DNA of 64,000 nt from assembly GCA_943913135.1 (NCBI GenBank), contig CALTVE010000001.1:496001-560000 (forward strand), given 5' to 3'. Origin of the DNA: an uncultured Francisella sp. GTDB taxonomy: Bacteria > Pseudomonadota > Gammaproteobacteria > Burkholderiales > Neisseriaceae. The notes under the pieces are model-generated. The model was not told where the DNA came from, did not search any database, and was given only the letters and a program-made list of their open reading frames with translations. Shown piece by piece: positions 7,428-16,178 of the stretch. Position numbers and translations under genes: made by a program. The number at the start of each line of letters is the position of its first letter. The stretch's first letter is position 1.

Positions 7428-9515
7428 ATGGTCTTTTTAAATAAGCTGAACATATTTTTCCCTGCCCTGCTTGGTCTTCTCCCTTCTTTTGCTATTCCCT
7501 CGGTGCTGACTCCTCTGAAAACTGACCTCCCGCCACTTTTTAATCAGATGGTAGTGTTTGGCGATAGTTTAAGCGATCAAGGTGCTGAAAAAGGGCGTAA
7601 CGATCGTTACCTTGCCGGTGGTTTTGCCTTGCCTAATTATGTAGAGCTACTATCAGATCTGGTTTCTTTTACATTAACGCTGCCAAAAACCCTAGGCGGC
7701 ACCAATTATGCTCAAGCCAGTGCCCACACTTTGGAAACTGACCGCAACACCAAAGAACAAGTTGCCCACTACTTAAAAGATGTTCACGGTCAAATCGATC
7801 CCAATTTACTGATTATCTATCATATTGGCGGTAATGATATGTCCGTGAGCAAGATATTACAGCAAGCGCCGACTTACTATTTAACCACCCGTCTATTGCA
7901 TCGGACTTTTTCTCTACGCGGAAAAATCCCCGGTCCAGAAGCGATTGTCACCCAAATTAACCTTTTGTATGACCACGGCAGCCAACATTTTTTGGTACCC
8001 AATTTATGGCACATGAGCTTTTTCCCTTATTTATCGTATCAAATTCCTGTTACCACTCTACCCTTCTTCATCTACCGTACCTTTAAACCGCATGGTTTTG
8101 ACTCGATGGTTGCTCTGCTTCTATTCAATTCTTGGGATCAAAAAGTGCGTCAAGATCCCTACTTTAACGGCGGTAACGATTTAAAAGAAAAGGAACTCAA
8201 TCTTTTACACCAACAATTGCCCTTTATACCGTCAACCTGGCTGGTTTACATAAAAAGCGCGTTGGAGGAATTAGCCGATGCCTATGGACAAGCTTATTTT
8301 GAGGCAGCTAAAGAAGGTTTAGAGCAAAGTAAGGCGAATATTCTTTATGCCGATGTCGCTAAACTCTATGATGAAATTTATCAAGACCCCAAAAGTTTTG
8401 GTATCGATAACGTACTTTTACCTGCTTGTAATCTTGGGGTTTCTTCTTCCACCCTTTTCTGCGATGGTCCCTATTTGCACCGAGACCGAACTTATTTATG
8501 GAGCGATTGGTTCCATCCAAGTTCCGATGCCGATGCCCTATTGGCTGCTTATTATTTGAGCTTGTTAGATGCCCCTTTTTATCCTTCTAGCTTAACCCAA
8601 GAATTTATTTCGCTAAATCAAGGAAACCAGCGCTTTTTAAGTGATCGCCTAAAAAACTGGCGTCTTAATGAACAAGCACAGAAAAATGGCCGTGTCCATA
8701 TTTTTGCCGCTCTTTCCTCTTTTCATCGACAAGAAAAAAACATTTTAGCTACCTACAGTATCAGCGCGCCTCTGATTCATCTTGGAGAGTACTATTATTT
8801 TAATCCCCATCACCTTCTCGGCTTCCATTTAAGTTTTAGCCATCACCATAGCCATCCTTTTCCACATTTTCATTTCCGCTATTTGTATGTTGGAATGAAT
8901 TTTTTTCATCAATACAGCAAGAATCGTTTTTGGATACATGAATTTTTATCGCTAGAACGTTTGCACGCCACCAGAGTGTATCGACGCATTCCTTTGGGCA
9001 AACTCAATCGGGTTGCCATCGCTGACAATGTATTCGGCCTCCATCTAGGTCTCAATACCACCCTAGGCTACGATATATTGCATAGCCCAGAAAAAGTGGC
9101 GGGGCTTTCTTTAGGGGGGGCCTTCGATCATTACCATATTAAAGCTTATGAAGAAAAAGGGAATCTCAGCACCAGTATGCGCTTTGCTAAAAATGAGATC
9201 AGTATTCCTCAAGGGAAAATTAGTTTTTATTATCAATTGAAGGATTTGCCAAGCCGCCCTTGGAGCTGGCAAACCAGTATAAGCTATCAAAAAAGTCCCA
9301 AAAGATCACTTCACTTAGGCGCCAATGTCAAAAGCTTTAGCCGTAATTATCAAACTAAGTTAGATATTTCTGCCGTAAGTGGCTGGGAATGGGCCGCTTC
9401 CTGGCGCTATAAACTTCCCAGTAAGGGTAAGATAGGTACGGATTTTCATTACTTCCAAGGCAGGCATAAGAGCCACAGCTGGGATTTAGCACTCAGTTAT
9501 CAGCAAGCCCTTTAA
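7428..9515 (+). CDS. GDSL (SGNH) esterase/lipase with C-terminal autotransporter-like barrel
   Basis: Predicted secreted or outer-membrane lipolytic enzyme. A Sec signal peptide (hydrophobic core about residues 8-25) precedes an SGNH hydrolase domain: block I FGDSLSDQG (nucleophile Ser47 from this start), block II GGTNYAQA, block III GGND and block V DWFHPSSD with the catalytic Asp/His. The last roughly 280 residues alternate polar and aromatic residues as in a beta barrel (YYFNPHHLLGFHLSFS, FHFRYLYVGMNFF), the layout of EstA-type autotransporters. The chain ends in Leu rather than the usual Phe or Trp. I chose ATG 7428 because GAGGG lies 8 bp upstream. ATG 7413, five codons earlier, is the alternative. 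Substrate unknown. Confidence 0.8.
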   Translation: MVFLNKLNIFFPALLGLLPSFAIPSVLTPLKTDLPPLFNQMVVFGDSLSDQGAEKGRNDRYLAGGFALPNYVELLSDLVSFTLTLPKTLGGTNYAQASAHTLETDRNTKEQVAHYLKDVHGQIDPNLLIIYHIGGNDMSVSKILQQAPTYYLTTRLLHRTFSLRGKIPGPEAIVTQINLLYDHGSQHFLVPNLWHMSFFPYLSYQIPVTTLPFFIYRTFKPHGFDSMVALLLFNSWDQKVRQDPYFNGGNDLKEKELNLLHQQLPFIPSTWLVYIKSALEELADAYGQAYFEAAKEGLEQSKANILYADVAKLYDEIYQDPKSFGIDNVLLPACNLGVSSSTLFCDGPYLHRDRTYLWSDWFHPSSDADALLAAYYLSLLDAPFYPSSLTQEFISLNQGNQRFLSDRLKNWRLNEQAQKNGRVHIFAALSSFHRQEKNILATYSISAPLIHLGEYYYFNPHHLLGFHLSFSHHHSHPFPHFHFRYLYVGMNFFHQYSKNRFWIHEFLSLERLHATRVYRRIPLGKLNRVAIADNVFGLHLGLNTTLGYDILHSPEKVAGLSLGGAFDHYHIKAYEEKGNLSTSMRFAKNEISIPQGKISFYYQLKDLPSRPWSWQTSISYQKSPKRSLHLGANVKSFSRNYQTKLDISAVSGWEWAASWRYKLPSKGKIGTDFHYFQGRHKSHSWDLALSYQQAL

Positions 9516-10889
9516 TCAGCGCCCTGGCAAGATATCGCGCAAGCCTTTCATTCCTTGCGCGACTTTCAGTAATTTACCCATGCCCCCGCCACTAAATTGT
9601 TTCATCATCTTTTTCATTTGCTCAAACTGGCGTAGCAGCTTATTGATATCTTGGATCGTGGTTCCCGATCCTTGAGCAATGCGCCGCTTCCGACTGGCTT
9701 TCAAAATTTGCGGATGGCGACGCTCTACCGGGGTCATGGAATTAATAATCGCCTCAGTTTGCATCATCGCTTTTTCTGCCATTCCTTGCGGCATACTGTT
9801 TACCAGTTGTGCCGCTCCAGGCAATTTAGACATAATCGATTCGATACCCCCCATATTTTTTAGCTGCTGCAATTGAGAATAAAAGTCATTTAAATCAAAT
9901 GATTTACCCTTATGCAGTTTTTTGACCATCTTTTCCGCAGTTTTTTGATCGATACCTTCTTTAACCTCTTCGATTAAAGTGAGCATATCGCCCATACCCA
10001 AAATGCGGTCGGCTAACCGATCGGGATAGAAGGGTTCTAGATTATTGATCTTTTCTCCCACACCGATAAATTTAATTGGTTTTCCAGTCACTTCCCGTAC
10101 TGATAACGCTGCCCCACCTCGAGTGTCCCCATCCATCTTGGTAAGAATCACTCCTGTTAAATCTAGACTTTCATTAAAAGCTTTCGCGACATTGACCGCA
10201 TCTTGCCCTAGCATAGAATCAATCACAAACAAGGTTTCAATCGGTTCTACTGCTTTTTGTAAGGCAGATATCTCCTGCATCATTTTCTCATCAATGGCTA
10301 GACGGCCCGCCGTATCGATGAGCAATACTTCATAATAATGACGCTTGGCGTAATTTAAAGCATTTTGCGCGATGGTTACTGGATCCTCCTCTTGCACAGA
10401 AGGATAAAAATCTACCCCTACTTGCTCAGCCAATAGTTTCAATTGATCCATGGCAGCTGGACGGTATACATCGGTGGAAACAACTAAAATTTTCTTTTTC
10501 GCTTTTTTCTTATGAAGTAAAAAGTAAGCCAACTTACCTACAGTAGTCGTCTTCCCTACCCCTTGTAAACCAGACATCAAAACCACCGCCGGTGGCGCGA
10601 CCGCTAAATCGAGTTCACTATTTTCTTGCCCCATCAAATGGGTCAACGCTTCATTCACCAAGCTGATAAATACCTGAGAAGGGGTCAAACGACCTTGCAC
10701 TTTTATACCTAAAGCCTTTTCTTTTACCCCCTCGATAAATTTCTTTACTACCGGCAAAGCAACGTCTGCTTCTAAAAGTGCTACCCGCACTTCTCTTAAA
10801 GCATCACGAATATTATCTTCACTGAGACGGGCATTTCCGGTGACCGTCTTCACTACATGGCTTAAACGATCGGTTAAATTTTCAAGCAT
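9516..10889 (-). CDS. ffh: signal recognition particle protein Ffh
   Basis: GTPase of the signal recognition particle. It binds 4.5S RNA and targets membrane proteins to FtsY/SecYEG. The N-domain helices are followed by the G domain with GLQGVGKTT (near 106), DTAGR (near 190) and TKMDGD (near 250). The methionine-rich M domain (about 310-440) has several MM pairs and ends GLRDILPGR. The length of 457 is typical. Its start overlaps the end of lipA by 8 bp, making it the last gene of the gmk-to-ffh operon. It abuts the convergent esterase gene with no gap. Confidence 0.98.
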   Translation of the reverse strand: MLENLTDRLSHVVKTVTGNARLSEDNIRDALREVRVALLEADVALPVVKKFIEGVKEKALGIKVQGRLTPSQVFISLVNEALTHLMGQENSELDLAVAPPAVVLMSGLQGVGKTTTVGKLAYFLLHKKKAKKKILVVSTDVYRPAAMDQLKLLAEQVGVDFYPSVQEEDPVTIAQNALNYAKRHYYEVLLIDTAGRLAIDEKMMQEISALQKAVEPIETLFVIDSMLGQDAVNVAKAFNESLDLTGVILTKMDGDTRGGAALSVREVTGKPIKFIGVGEKINNLEPFYPDRLADRILGMGDMLTLIEEVKEGIDQKTAEKMVKKLHKGKSFDLNDFYSQLQQLKNMGGIESIMSKLPGAAQLVNSMPQGMAEKAMMQTEAIINSMTPVERRHPQILKASRKRRIAQGSGTTIQDINKLLRQFEQMKKMMKQFSGGGMGKLLKVAQGMKGLRDILPGR

Positions 10890-11856
10890 CTTGAATAGTC
10901 CTATGTTGAAATGGTTGCTCTAGGGCTTCTGCCTGATGATCCGCATGATAACTAGAACGCACCATAGGGCCAATGGCAGCATGTTTAAACCCTAAATCAT
11001 GGGCAATTTTTTTCCAGTTATCAAAGGTTTCTAAAGGGACATAGCGCCTTACTGGCAAATGATTTAAAGTAGGCTGCAGATATTGGCCAATAGTGATCAT
11101 GTCTATAGCATGCTGCCTCATATCTTTCATTACCTGAACGATTTCTTCATCACTTTCGCCGATGCCAACCATTAGGCCTGACTTGGTTGTCGCTTCCGGC
11201 CGCAGCTCTTTATAGCGTGATAAAAGGTGTAAAGAATGCTCATAACTGGCTCCTGGACGGGCACTTTTATAAAGTCGTGGCACCGTTTCTAAATTATGGT
11301 TCATCACATCTGGAGGGGTAGCCATTAAAATTTGCAACGCCTTCTCTAAACGTCCCCGGAAATCGGGTACTAGAATTTCCACTTTAGTCCTCGGTTGCTT
11401 TGTTTTAATCGCTGATATACAGGCAGCAAAATGAGCAGCCCCCCCATCGCGTAAATCATCTCTATCGACTGAAGTTAATACTACGTAATTTAATTGCATG
11501 ATGTCCGCAGAATAAGCGATTCGTGACGGCTCTTCAGTATCCAAAGGCAAAGGACGGCCATGGGCTACATCGCAAAAAGGACAGCGCCGCGTACAGATAT
11601 CCCCCATAATCATAAACGTTGCTGTGCCTTTACTAAAACATTCACCTATGTTGGGACAACTTGCTTCTTCACATACCGTATAAAGCGATTCATCACGTAA
11701 AAGTTTTTTGATTTCAAAAAACTTTTTATTTTGTGGTATGCGGGCACGAACCCAGCTGGGTTTTTTTAGCCGTGTTTCAGGCTGCACTACTTTAATGGGA
11801 ATACGGCTTAATTTATCCGCACCTTTTAATTTCTCACCTGTTTTAACTGGTTGCAT
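10882..11856 (-). CDS. lipA: lipoyl synthase
   Basis: Radical-SAM enzyme that inserts two sulfurs into protein-bound octanoyl groups. The auxiliary cluster motif CEEASCPNIGEC (near residue 62-73) and the radical-SAM motif CTRRCPFC (near 88-95) are both intact, as is the C-terminal RSSYHADHQ with the conserved RSSY. 324 residues. It lies directly after lipB (11-bp gap), so octanoyl transfer and sulfur insertion are co-expressed. Confidence 0.98.
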   Translation of the reverse strand: MQPVKTGEKLKGADKLSRIPIKVVQPETRLKKPSWVRARIPQNKKFFEIKKLLRDESLYTVCEEASCPNIGECFSKGTATFMIMGDICTRRCPFCDVAHGRPLPLDTEEPSRIAYSADIMQLNYVVLTSVDRDDLRDGGAAHFAACISAIKTKQPRTKVEILVPDFRGRLEKALQILMATPPDVMNHNLETVPRLYKSARPGASYEHSLHLLSRYKELRPEATTKSGLMVGIGESDEEIVQVMKDMRQHAIDMITIGQYLQPTLNHLPVRRYVPLETFDNWKKIAHDLGFKHAAIGPMVRSSYHADHQAEALEQPFQHRTIQDA

Positions 11857-11867
11857 CCTAATGCCTG

Positions 11868-12467
11868 TTATAAACTGTTTTTAAGTTCTTGGACTAAAAC
11901 CTCTGCCACTTCAGCTATAGAGGGACAAGGATTTAAATATCTTTTCATATCTACTATCTCTAGGCCTTGATACCCACAAGGATTGATGGTCAAAAAGGGA
12001 GTCAAATCCATATCAACGTTTAAACTTAAGCCATGGTAGACATTTTGATGACAAATACGCAAGCCTAAAGAAGCGATCTTCTTGCCTTCTACATACACCC
12101 CAGGGCGCTCTATTTCACTATAGGCCGAGATTTTATAGTGAGCAAGTGTGGCCATCAATGCCTTTTCCAACCGGTTGACCAATTCCCGAACCGAAATAGA
12201 ACGTGCCCCAAAATCAATCAAAGTGTAAACCACCAATTGCCCTGGTCCATGATAGGTTACCTGGCCCCCCCGGTCGCTTTGAACCACTGGAACAGAAGTT
12301 TCCGCTAAAATATGTCTTTTTTTTCCTGCTTTTCCTAGGGTAAAAACAGGTAGGTGTTGTAACACCCACAACTCATCTTCTGTCCCCAAGGGTCTTTTAT
12401 GAGTAAAAAAACGCATCGCCCGGAAAACAGTGGGATAGCTTTGGACACCCAAATAACGAACGCGCAT
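11868..12467 (-). CDS. lipB: lipoyl(octanoyl) transferase LipB
   Basis: Transfers octanoate from acyl carrier protein to the E2/GcvH lipoyl domains, the first step of lipoate synthesis. It contains RGGQVTYHGPGQ, the catalytic lysine in KIASLGLR and the catalytic cysteine in INPCGYQGLEI. 199 residues, slightly short but complete. It starts 4 bp after the ybeD-type gene, in the conserved ybeD-lipB-lipA order. Confidence 0.96.
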   Translation of the reverse strand: MRVRYLGVQSYPTVFRAMRFFTHKRPLGTEDELWVLQHLPVFTLGKAGKKRHILAETSVPVVQSDRGGQVTYHGPGQLVVYTLIDFGARSISVRELVNRLEKALMATLAHYKISAYSEIERPGVYVEGKKIASLGLRICHQNVYHGLSLNVDMDLTPFLTINPCGYQGLEIVDMKRYLNPCPSIAEVAEVLVQELKNSL

Positions 12468-12471
12468 ACAA

Positions 12472-12786
12472 TTATAAAACGATTTTCACCAAAGGATGTG
12501 CCGTTAAAACATGGTAAATATCATCCAGTTGCTTTTTACTGTGCGCTCTTACGGTCACCGTGTAAGAGACATAATTACCTTTACTGCTTTCTTTCGCGCT
12601 TTTTTTTACCTCGGCCAACTTTAATTCAGGGTCATAAGTTTTAATTGCATTAAAGATTTCTTCACTCAAGGCGAGCGTTTTTTTACCCATAACCTTAATA
12701 GGAAAATCAGTAGGGAAATCTATCAGAGATTCTCTTACCTGATACGCTTGCTCTGCTTTTTGCTTTTCTTGGGATTGATCAGACAC
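12472..12786 (-). CDS. ybeD: DUF493 family protein YbeD
   Basis: Small cytosolic protein of 104 residues (E. coli YbeD is 87), with an ACT-like ferredoxin fold in this family. The core IDFPTDFPIKVMG stretch near residue 22-34 and the C-terminal YTVTVRAHSKKQLDDIY pattern match the family. The molecular role is not established. Its position just upstream of lipB is conserved in gammaproteobacteria and suggests a link to lipoate metabolism. Confidence 0.88.
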   Translation of the reverse strand: MSDQSQEKQKAEQAYQVRESLIDFPTDFPIKVMGKKTLALSEEIFNAIKTYDPELKLAEVKKSAKESSKGNYVSYTVTVRAHSKKQLDDIYHVLTAHPLVKIVL

Positions 12787-12801
12787 AGTGGCTCCTAAAA
12801 A

Positions 12802-13329
12802 TTACTGAAAAAGCACGCACTTATCCGCGCCTGCCCCCTTTCCTTGGGCATTTTTCATACATAACACCACGTTTTGACTATCGTCCATGCGTAAATAACG
12901 ATCTTCTTTTAAAAAGCTCCTTTTATCAGTCCGATAACTTTCATCAGGTTTGGCAACCAAACGATAATGTTCCGTATGACAACTGGGAGGCCTTAACTCA
13001 AAAAAGGTAATTTTAAAATGCGCTACATAAGTGCGGGGTAATTTTGGCCAGAGGCAATCTTTATCGTCTTGATCATTCGCTTCATCATCGCTTGCCTCCT
13101 CGCCTTCACGCCGACCCTTTGGGAGAGTGTTGTAGCGATAATATTTACTGTAAAAATTTTCTAGATAGTTACCATTTTCCAATAGCGCGCTTCTAGCCGC
13201 TGATAGCTTAGATGTTTTAATATGGCGCAAATACATATCTGTACCCCAAGCAGCCATTATTCCAATCAATACCACCACAATCATCATCTCGATAAGGGTA
13301 TACCCTTTGTTTTTTCTTTCCTCACCCAT
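12802..13329 (-). CDS. type IV pilin-like (PilE family) prepilin
   Basis: A class III prepilin: short basic leader, KGYTLIEMM with Gly before the cleavage site and Glu at +5, then a hydrophobic helix to about residue 30 (MIVVVLIGIMAAWG). The remainder is a small, polar domain with an acidic insertion near 70-85 and two cysteine-containing segments (DCLWP, PPSCHTE). PilE-type minor pilins look like this. It would be processed by PilD and assembled into a type IV pilus or DNA-uptake pseudopilus, consistent with comEC in the window. It is oddly placed between spoT and ybeD in a housekeeping operon. No other pil gene is nearby. Confidence 0.82.
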   Translation of the reverse strand: MGEERKNKGYTLIEMMIVVVLIGIMAAWGTDMYLRHIKTSKLSAARSALLENGNYLENFYSKYYRYNTLPKGRREGEEASDDEANDQDDKDCLWPKLPRTYVAHFKITFFELRPPSCHTEHYRLVAKPDESYRTDKRSFLKEDRYLRMDDSQNVVLCMKNAQGKGAGADKCVLFQ

Positions 13330-13356
13330 TTTAATCCACTCCCTTACTAGCAGCCT

Positions 13357-15264
13357 TTAAGAAGCTTTGACCTCGGTATGTTTCCATTGCGCTGACCATG
13401 TTATCGCTTCACTTTGCTTTTGCAAGATGACACAGTTATCGCGATGGATCACAATAGCCCCTCGATCCGATAGCTGAGCAATAATAGCGTTACCCACTCT
13501 CGGCTTACAACATTCCGCCAATATGTAAGCTGTCTTTTCAGCGGACACTTCTAATGGCTTTTGTCCACTGATATTTAAAATGGTTTTATCCGCTAAATTA
13601 GCAATCTCTATAGCGACCACTGCAGCCTGCAATTTACCCAACCCTACCCGGTAAAGTATATCTTCAAAGCTGCGCTTTTGTTTTCTCAATAGATAAGCGT
13701 ACCGTTCTTTTAGATCTTCGGATAAATTATCTGAAATGGACAGCAAACTTTTTAATCCAGAGGCTACCTTTTCTTGGCCACTTTGTGTCAAGCGCGTCTT
13801 TTCCTGTTGTCTTAACCGACTACGAATGGCGCTCCTCGCCTTGGCAGTGACCACAAAATTAAGCCAAGCAGCATCGGGATTACTATCTTTATCTCTTAAG
13901 ATTTCAACCACATCACCTGATTTTAAAGGGCGGTGTAAAGGCGTACTTAAACCGTTCACCCGCGCTCCTACCGTTTGATGCCCGAGAGATAAATCCATGG
14001 CATAAGCAAAATCCACCACCGTTGCTCCGGTGGGTAAGCCAACAAAATTGCCTTCAGGAGCAAAAGCATACAGTTCATCTTGAAAAAGCTCTTTTTTAAC
14101 TTCTTCATAAAATTCAACTGCGTTTTCACTTCCTTGTTGAACGTCTTGAATTTTTTCGAACCAACTCTGTGTTTGTTTATCCACTTGCACTGGGGGGTCA
14201 GCCACATTTTCATAAGAAGACCACTTTTGGTCCCAGCGATCCATACCAAAGGTACGGATTTGAACTTCCAAAGGCAGGCCTAAAGAACTCATTAAAGTAG
14301 TTTGCAAAGTTTGAAAACCATTTTTTTTCGGTAAGGCAATGTTATCGCGGAAGCTCCCTGGTTTCGGTTTATATAAACTATGCATCGCCCCTAAGGCACG
14401 GTAGCAATCATCTACCGTATTCACTAACACCACAAAACCATACATATCCGATACTTGGAAAAAACGGAATTGATTACAACGCATTTTCTTAAAAATGCCA
14501 TAAATATTTTTTTCCTTACCTTTGACGTCCGCTAAAATATTACAGGCTTCTAAATGAGTGATAAATTTACGCACTTGTTCCGCAAGCAACGCTTCATTTT
14601 CTTTTTTCCACACTGAAAAAGCACGCTTAATCACTTCATAGCGATGCGGGTTTAAATAACGGAAAGATAAATCTTGCAGCTCGCAATATACTCCATGCAT
14701 CCCTACTCGATTAGCCAATTCAGCATAGATTTCTAAGGTTTCTCGGGCAATACGCTGCTGCTTTTCTTTACGCATTACCTCTAAAGTACGCATATTGTGT
14801 AAGCGATCGGCAAGCTTGACCACCAATACGCGCAAATCACGCATTGCGGCTAAAAGCAGCTTACGGAAGCTTTCTGCTTTGGCTTCGGTGCGGTCTTTGC
14901 CCGCAATTTTCTCTAGTTTAGAAAGACCATCTACCACTTCGGCAACGCCATCGCCAAATTTTTCCCTGATTTGCGCTATAGTAATGGGGGTATCTTCTAC
15001 CACATCATGCAGCAAAGCTGAACGCAGAGTATTTAAATCTTCGCCCCAATCCGCCACTTGAATAGCGACAGCAATAGGATGAGTAATATAAGGTTCACCG
15101 CTTTTACGTCGTTGATCATGGTGTGCTTTTTCTGCAAATGCACAGACCTCTTCCAGAAGGTCTGCATCCTCTTTAGATAAATACGAAGCCGCCTGAAATA
15201 ATTTTTCGCGTCCCTTAGAGATTTCTTCTAAATAGTCTGCTTGCGGGGCGGGGATATAGCTCAT
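13357..15264 (-). CDS. spoT: SpoT-type (p)ppGpp hydrolase with degenerate synthetase and no ACT domain
   Basis: Stringent-response enzyme of 635 residues (E. coli SpoT 702). The HD hydrolase domain looks intact: ITHP (His62), LLHDVVEDT (His86-Asp87) and LADRLHNMRT (151-160). The synthetase domain is degraded at signature sites. The conserved Arg of DxxxxR is Val278. The DYIA Tyr is Asn308. GYQSLHT reads GFQTLQT (316-322), losing Tyr and His, and the downstream AAHW motif is missing. EVQIRT is kept. A TGS domain (about 395-460) and a zinc-finger-like CCKPRVG region follow, but the protein stops there, without an ACT domain. Likely hydrolase-only. It overlaps rpoZ by 4 bp, in the common gmk-rpoZ-spoT order. 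Confidence 0.93.
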   Translation of the reverse strand: MSYIPAPQADYLEEISKGREKLFQAASYLSKEDADLLEEVCAFAEKAHHDQRRKSGEPYITHPIAVAIQVADWGEDLNTLRSALLHDVVEDTPITIAQIREKFGDGVAEVVDGLSKLEKIAGKDRTEAKAESFRKLLLAAMRDLRVLVVKLADRLHNMRTLEVMRKEKQQRIARETLEIYAELANRVGMHGVYCELQDLSFRYLNPHRYEVIKRAFSVWKKENEALLAEQVRKFITHLEACNILADVKGKEKNIYGIFKKMRCNQFRFFQVSDMYGFVVLVNTVDDCYRALGAMHSLYKPKPGSFRDNIALPKKNGFQTLQTTLMSSLGLPLEVQIRTFGMDRWDQKWSSYENVADPPVQVDKQTQSWFEKIQDVQQGSENAVEFYEEVKKELFQDELYAFAPEGNFVGLPTGATVVDFAYAMDLSLGHQTVGARVNGLSTPLHRPLKSGDVVEILRDKDSNPDAAWLNFVVTAKARSAIRSRLRQQEKTRLTQSGQEKVASGLKSLLSISDNLSEDLKERYAYLLRKQKRSFEDILYRVGLGKLQAAVVAIEIANLADKTILNISGQKPLEVSAEKTAYILAECCKPRVGNAIIAQLSDRGAIVIHRDNCVILQKQSEAITWSAQWKHTEVKAS

Positions 15265-15467
15265 CCGTTATTCTTTTTCATAATTGAAGAGGTAATTTCG
15301 CCCACCGCGATTTCTCTTAGCGCCACCACTGTAGGCTTATCCCTCTCTTCTGAAACCAACGGGGTTGCACCATTAGATAATTGCCGCGCCCGAGTCGCCG
15401 CCACCAAGGTTAACTCAAAACGATTGGGGATCCTGTTTAAGCAATCTTCTACTGTAATTCTAGACAT
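15261..15467 (-). CDS. rpoZ: RNA polymerase omega subunit
   Basis: Small subunit (68 aa) that assists beta-prime folding and RNA polymerase assembly and, in E. coli, forms part of a ppGpp site. The N-terminus MSRITVEDCLNRIPNRFEL and the ARQLSNG and PTVVALREIA segments are typical. It overlaps gmk by 8 bp upstream and spoT by 4 bp downstream. It is shorter than the 91-residue E. coli protein because the C-terminal tail is trimmed. Confidence 0.95.
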   Translation of the reverse strand: MSRITVEDCLNRIPNRFELTLVAATRARQLSNGATPLVSEERDKPTVVALREIAVGEITSSIMKKNNG

Positions 15468-16101
15468 CCCTAACTCCTTGTTCTACCTCTTTTACTAATG
15501 TTTCTAATATAGCCTGATTTTTTTTCACTGCCAACTTCTCTGCCTCCCTCTCTCCTTGCAAAACTGCAGTTAACTCTTTAATTGCTTTTTCAAAGACATC
15601 GTTAATGATACAGTAGTCAAAAAAACAAGCTTTTTTAAGTTCCTGTTCTGCATTTTTTAGGCGAAAGTCACGTACCTCCTGACTTTCAGCCGCTCGTTTT
15701 TTGAGACGATCTGCCAATACTTGCATGGAGGGAGGCAAAATAAAGACCAATACCGCTCCAGGAAAGCGCCCTTTAATTTGTTCCGCCCCTTGGACATCAA
15801 TTTCCAAAACCACAGGGCCTTGTCGCTGCTTATCGTTGATTTCTTGCCAGCTGGTGCCATAATAGTGGTTATGTACTTTTGCATACTCGATAAAATACTG
15901 CTGTTTAATTAATTCTTCAAACCTATGATCACTGACAAAATAGTAACTTTCCCCTTCTTCTTCTCCGGATCTTGGAAAACGCGAGGTATGGGATACTGTA
16001 ACGGTAAATTCTGGGTGGTGCTGTAAGAAATGACGCACTAAAGTAGTCTTGCCAGCACCTGAAGGAGCTGAAACTACAAATAGTGGCTTTTTTCTTTCCA
16101 T
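15460..16101 (-). CDS. gmk: guanylate kinase
   Basis: Converts GMP to GDP with ATP. The P-loop SAPSGAGKTT lies at residues 11-20, and the GMP-binding region (HTSRFPRSGE, GESYYF, YAKVHNHYYGTS) is conserved. 213 residues. It is the first gene of the minus-strand operon gmk-rpoZ-spoT-pilin-ybeD-lipB-lipA-ffh. It diverges from waaF, with 77 bp between the start codons. Confidence 0.97.
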   Translation of the reverse strand: MERKKPLFVVSAPSGAGKTTLVRHFLQHHPEFTVTVSHTSRFPRSGEEEGESYYFVSDHRFEELIKQQYFIEYAKVHNHYYGTSWQEINDKQRQGPVVLEIDVQGAEQIKGRFPGAVLVFILPPSMQVLADRLKKRAAESQEVRDFRLKNAEQELKKACFFDYCIINDVFEKAIKELTAVLQGEREAEKLAVKKNQAILETLVKEVEQGVRDV

Positions 16102-16178
16102 TATTTTCTTTCTTGATAGAGTAGCAAAGTTCCGCTTTAATCTTGTAAACTATTTTATCGTATCCTGAAGGAATATAC

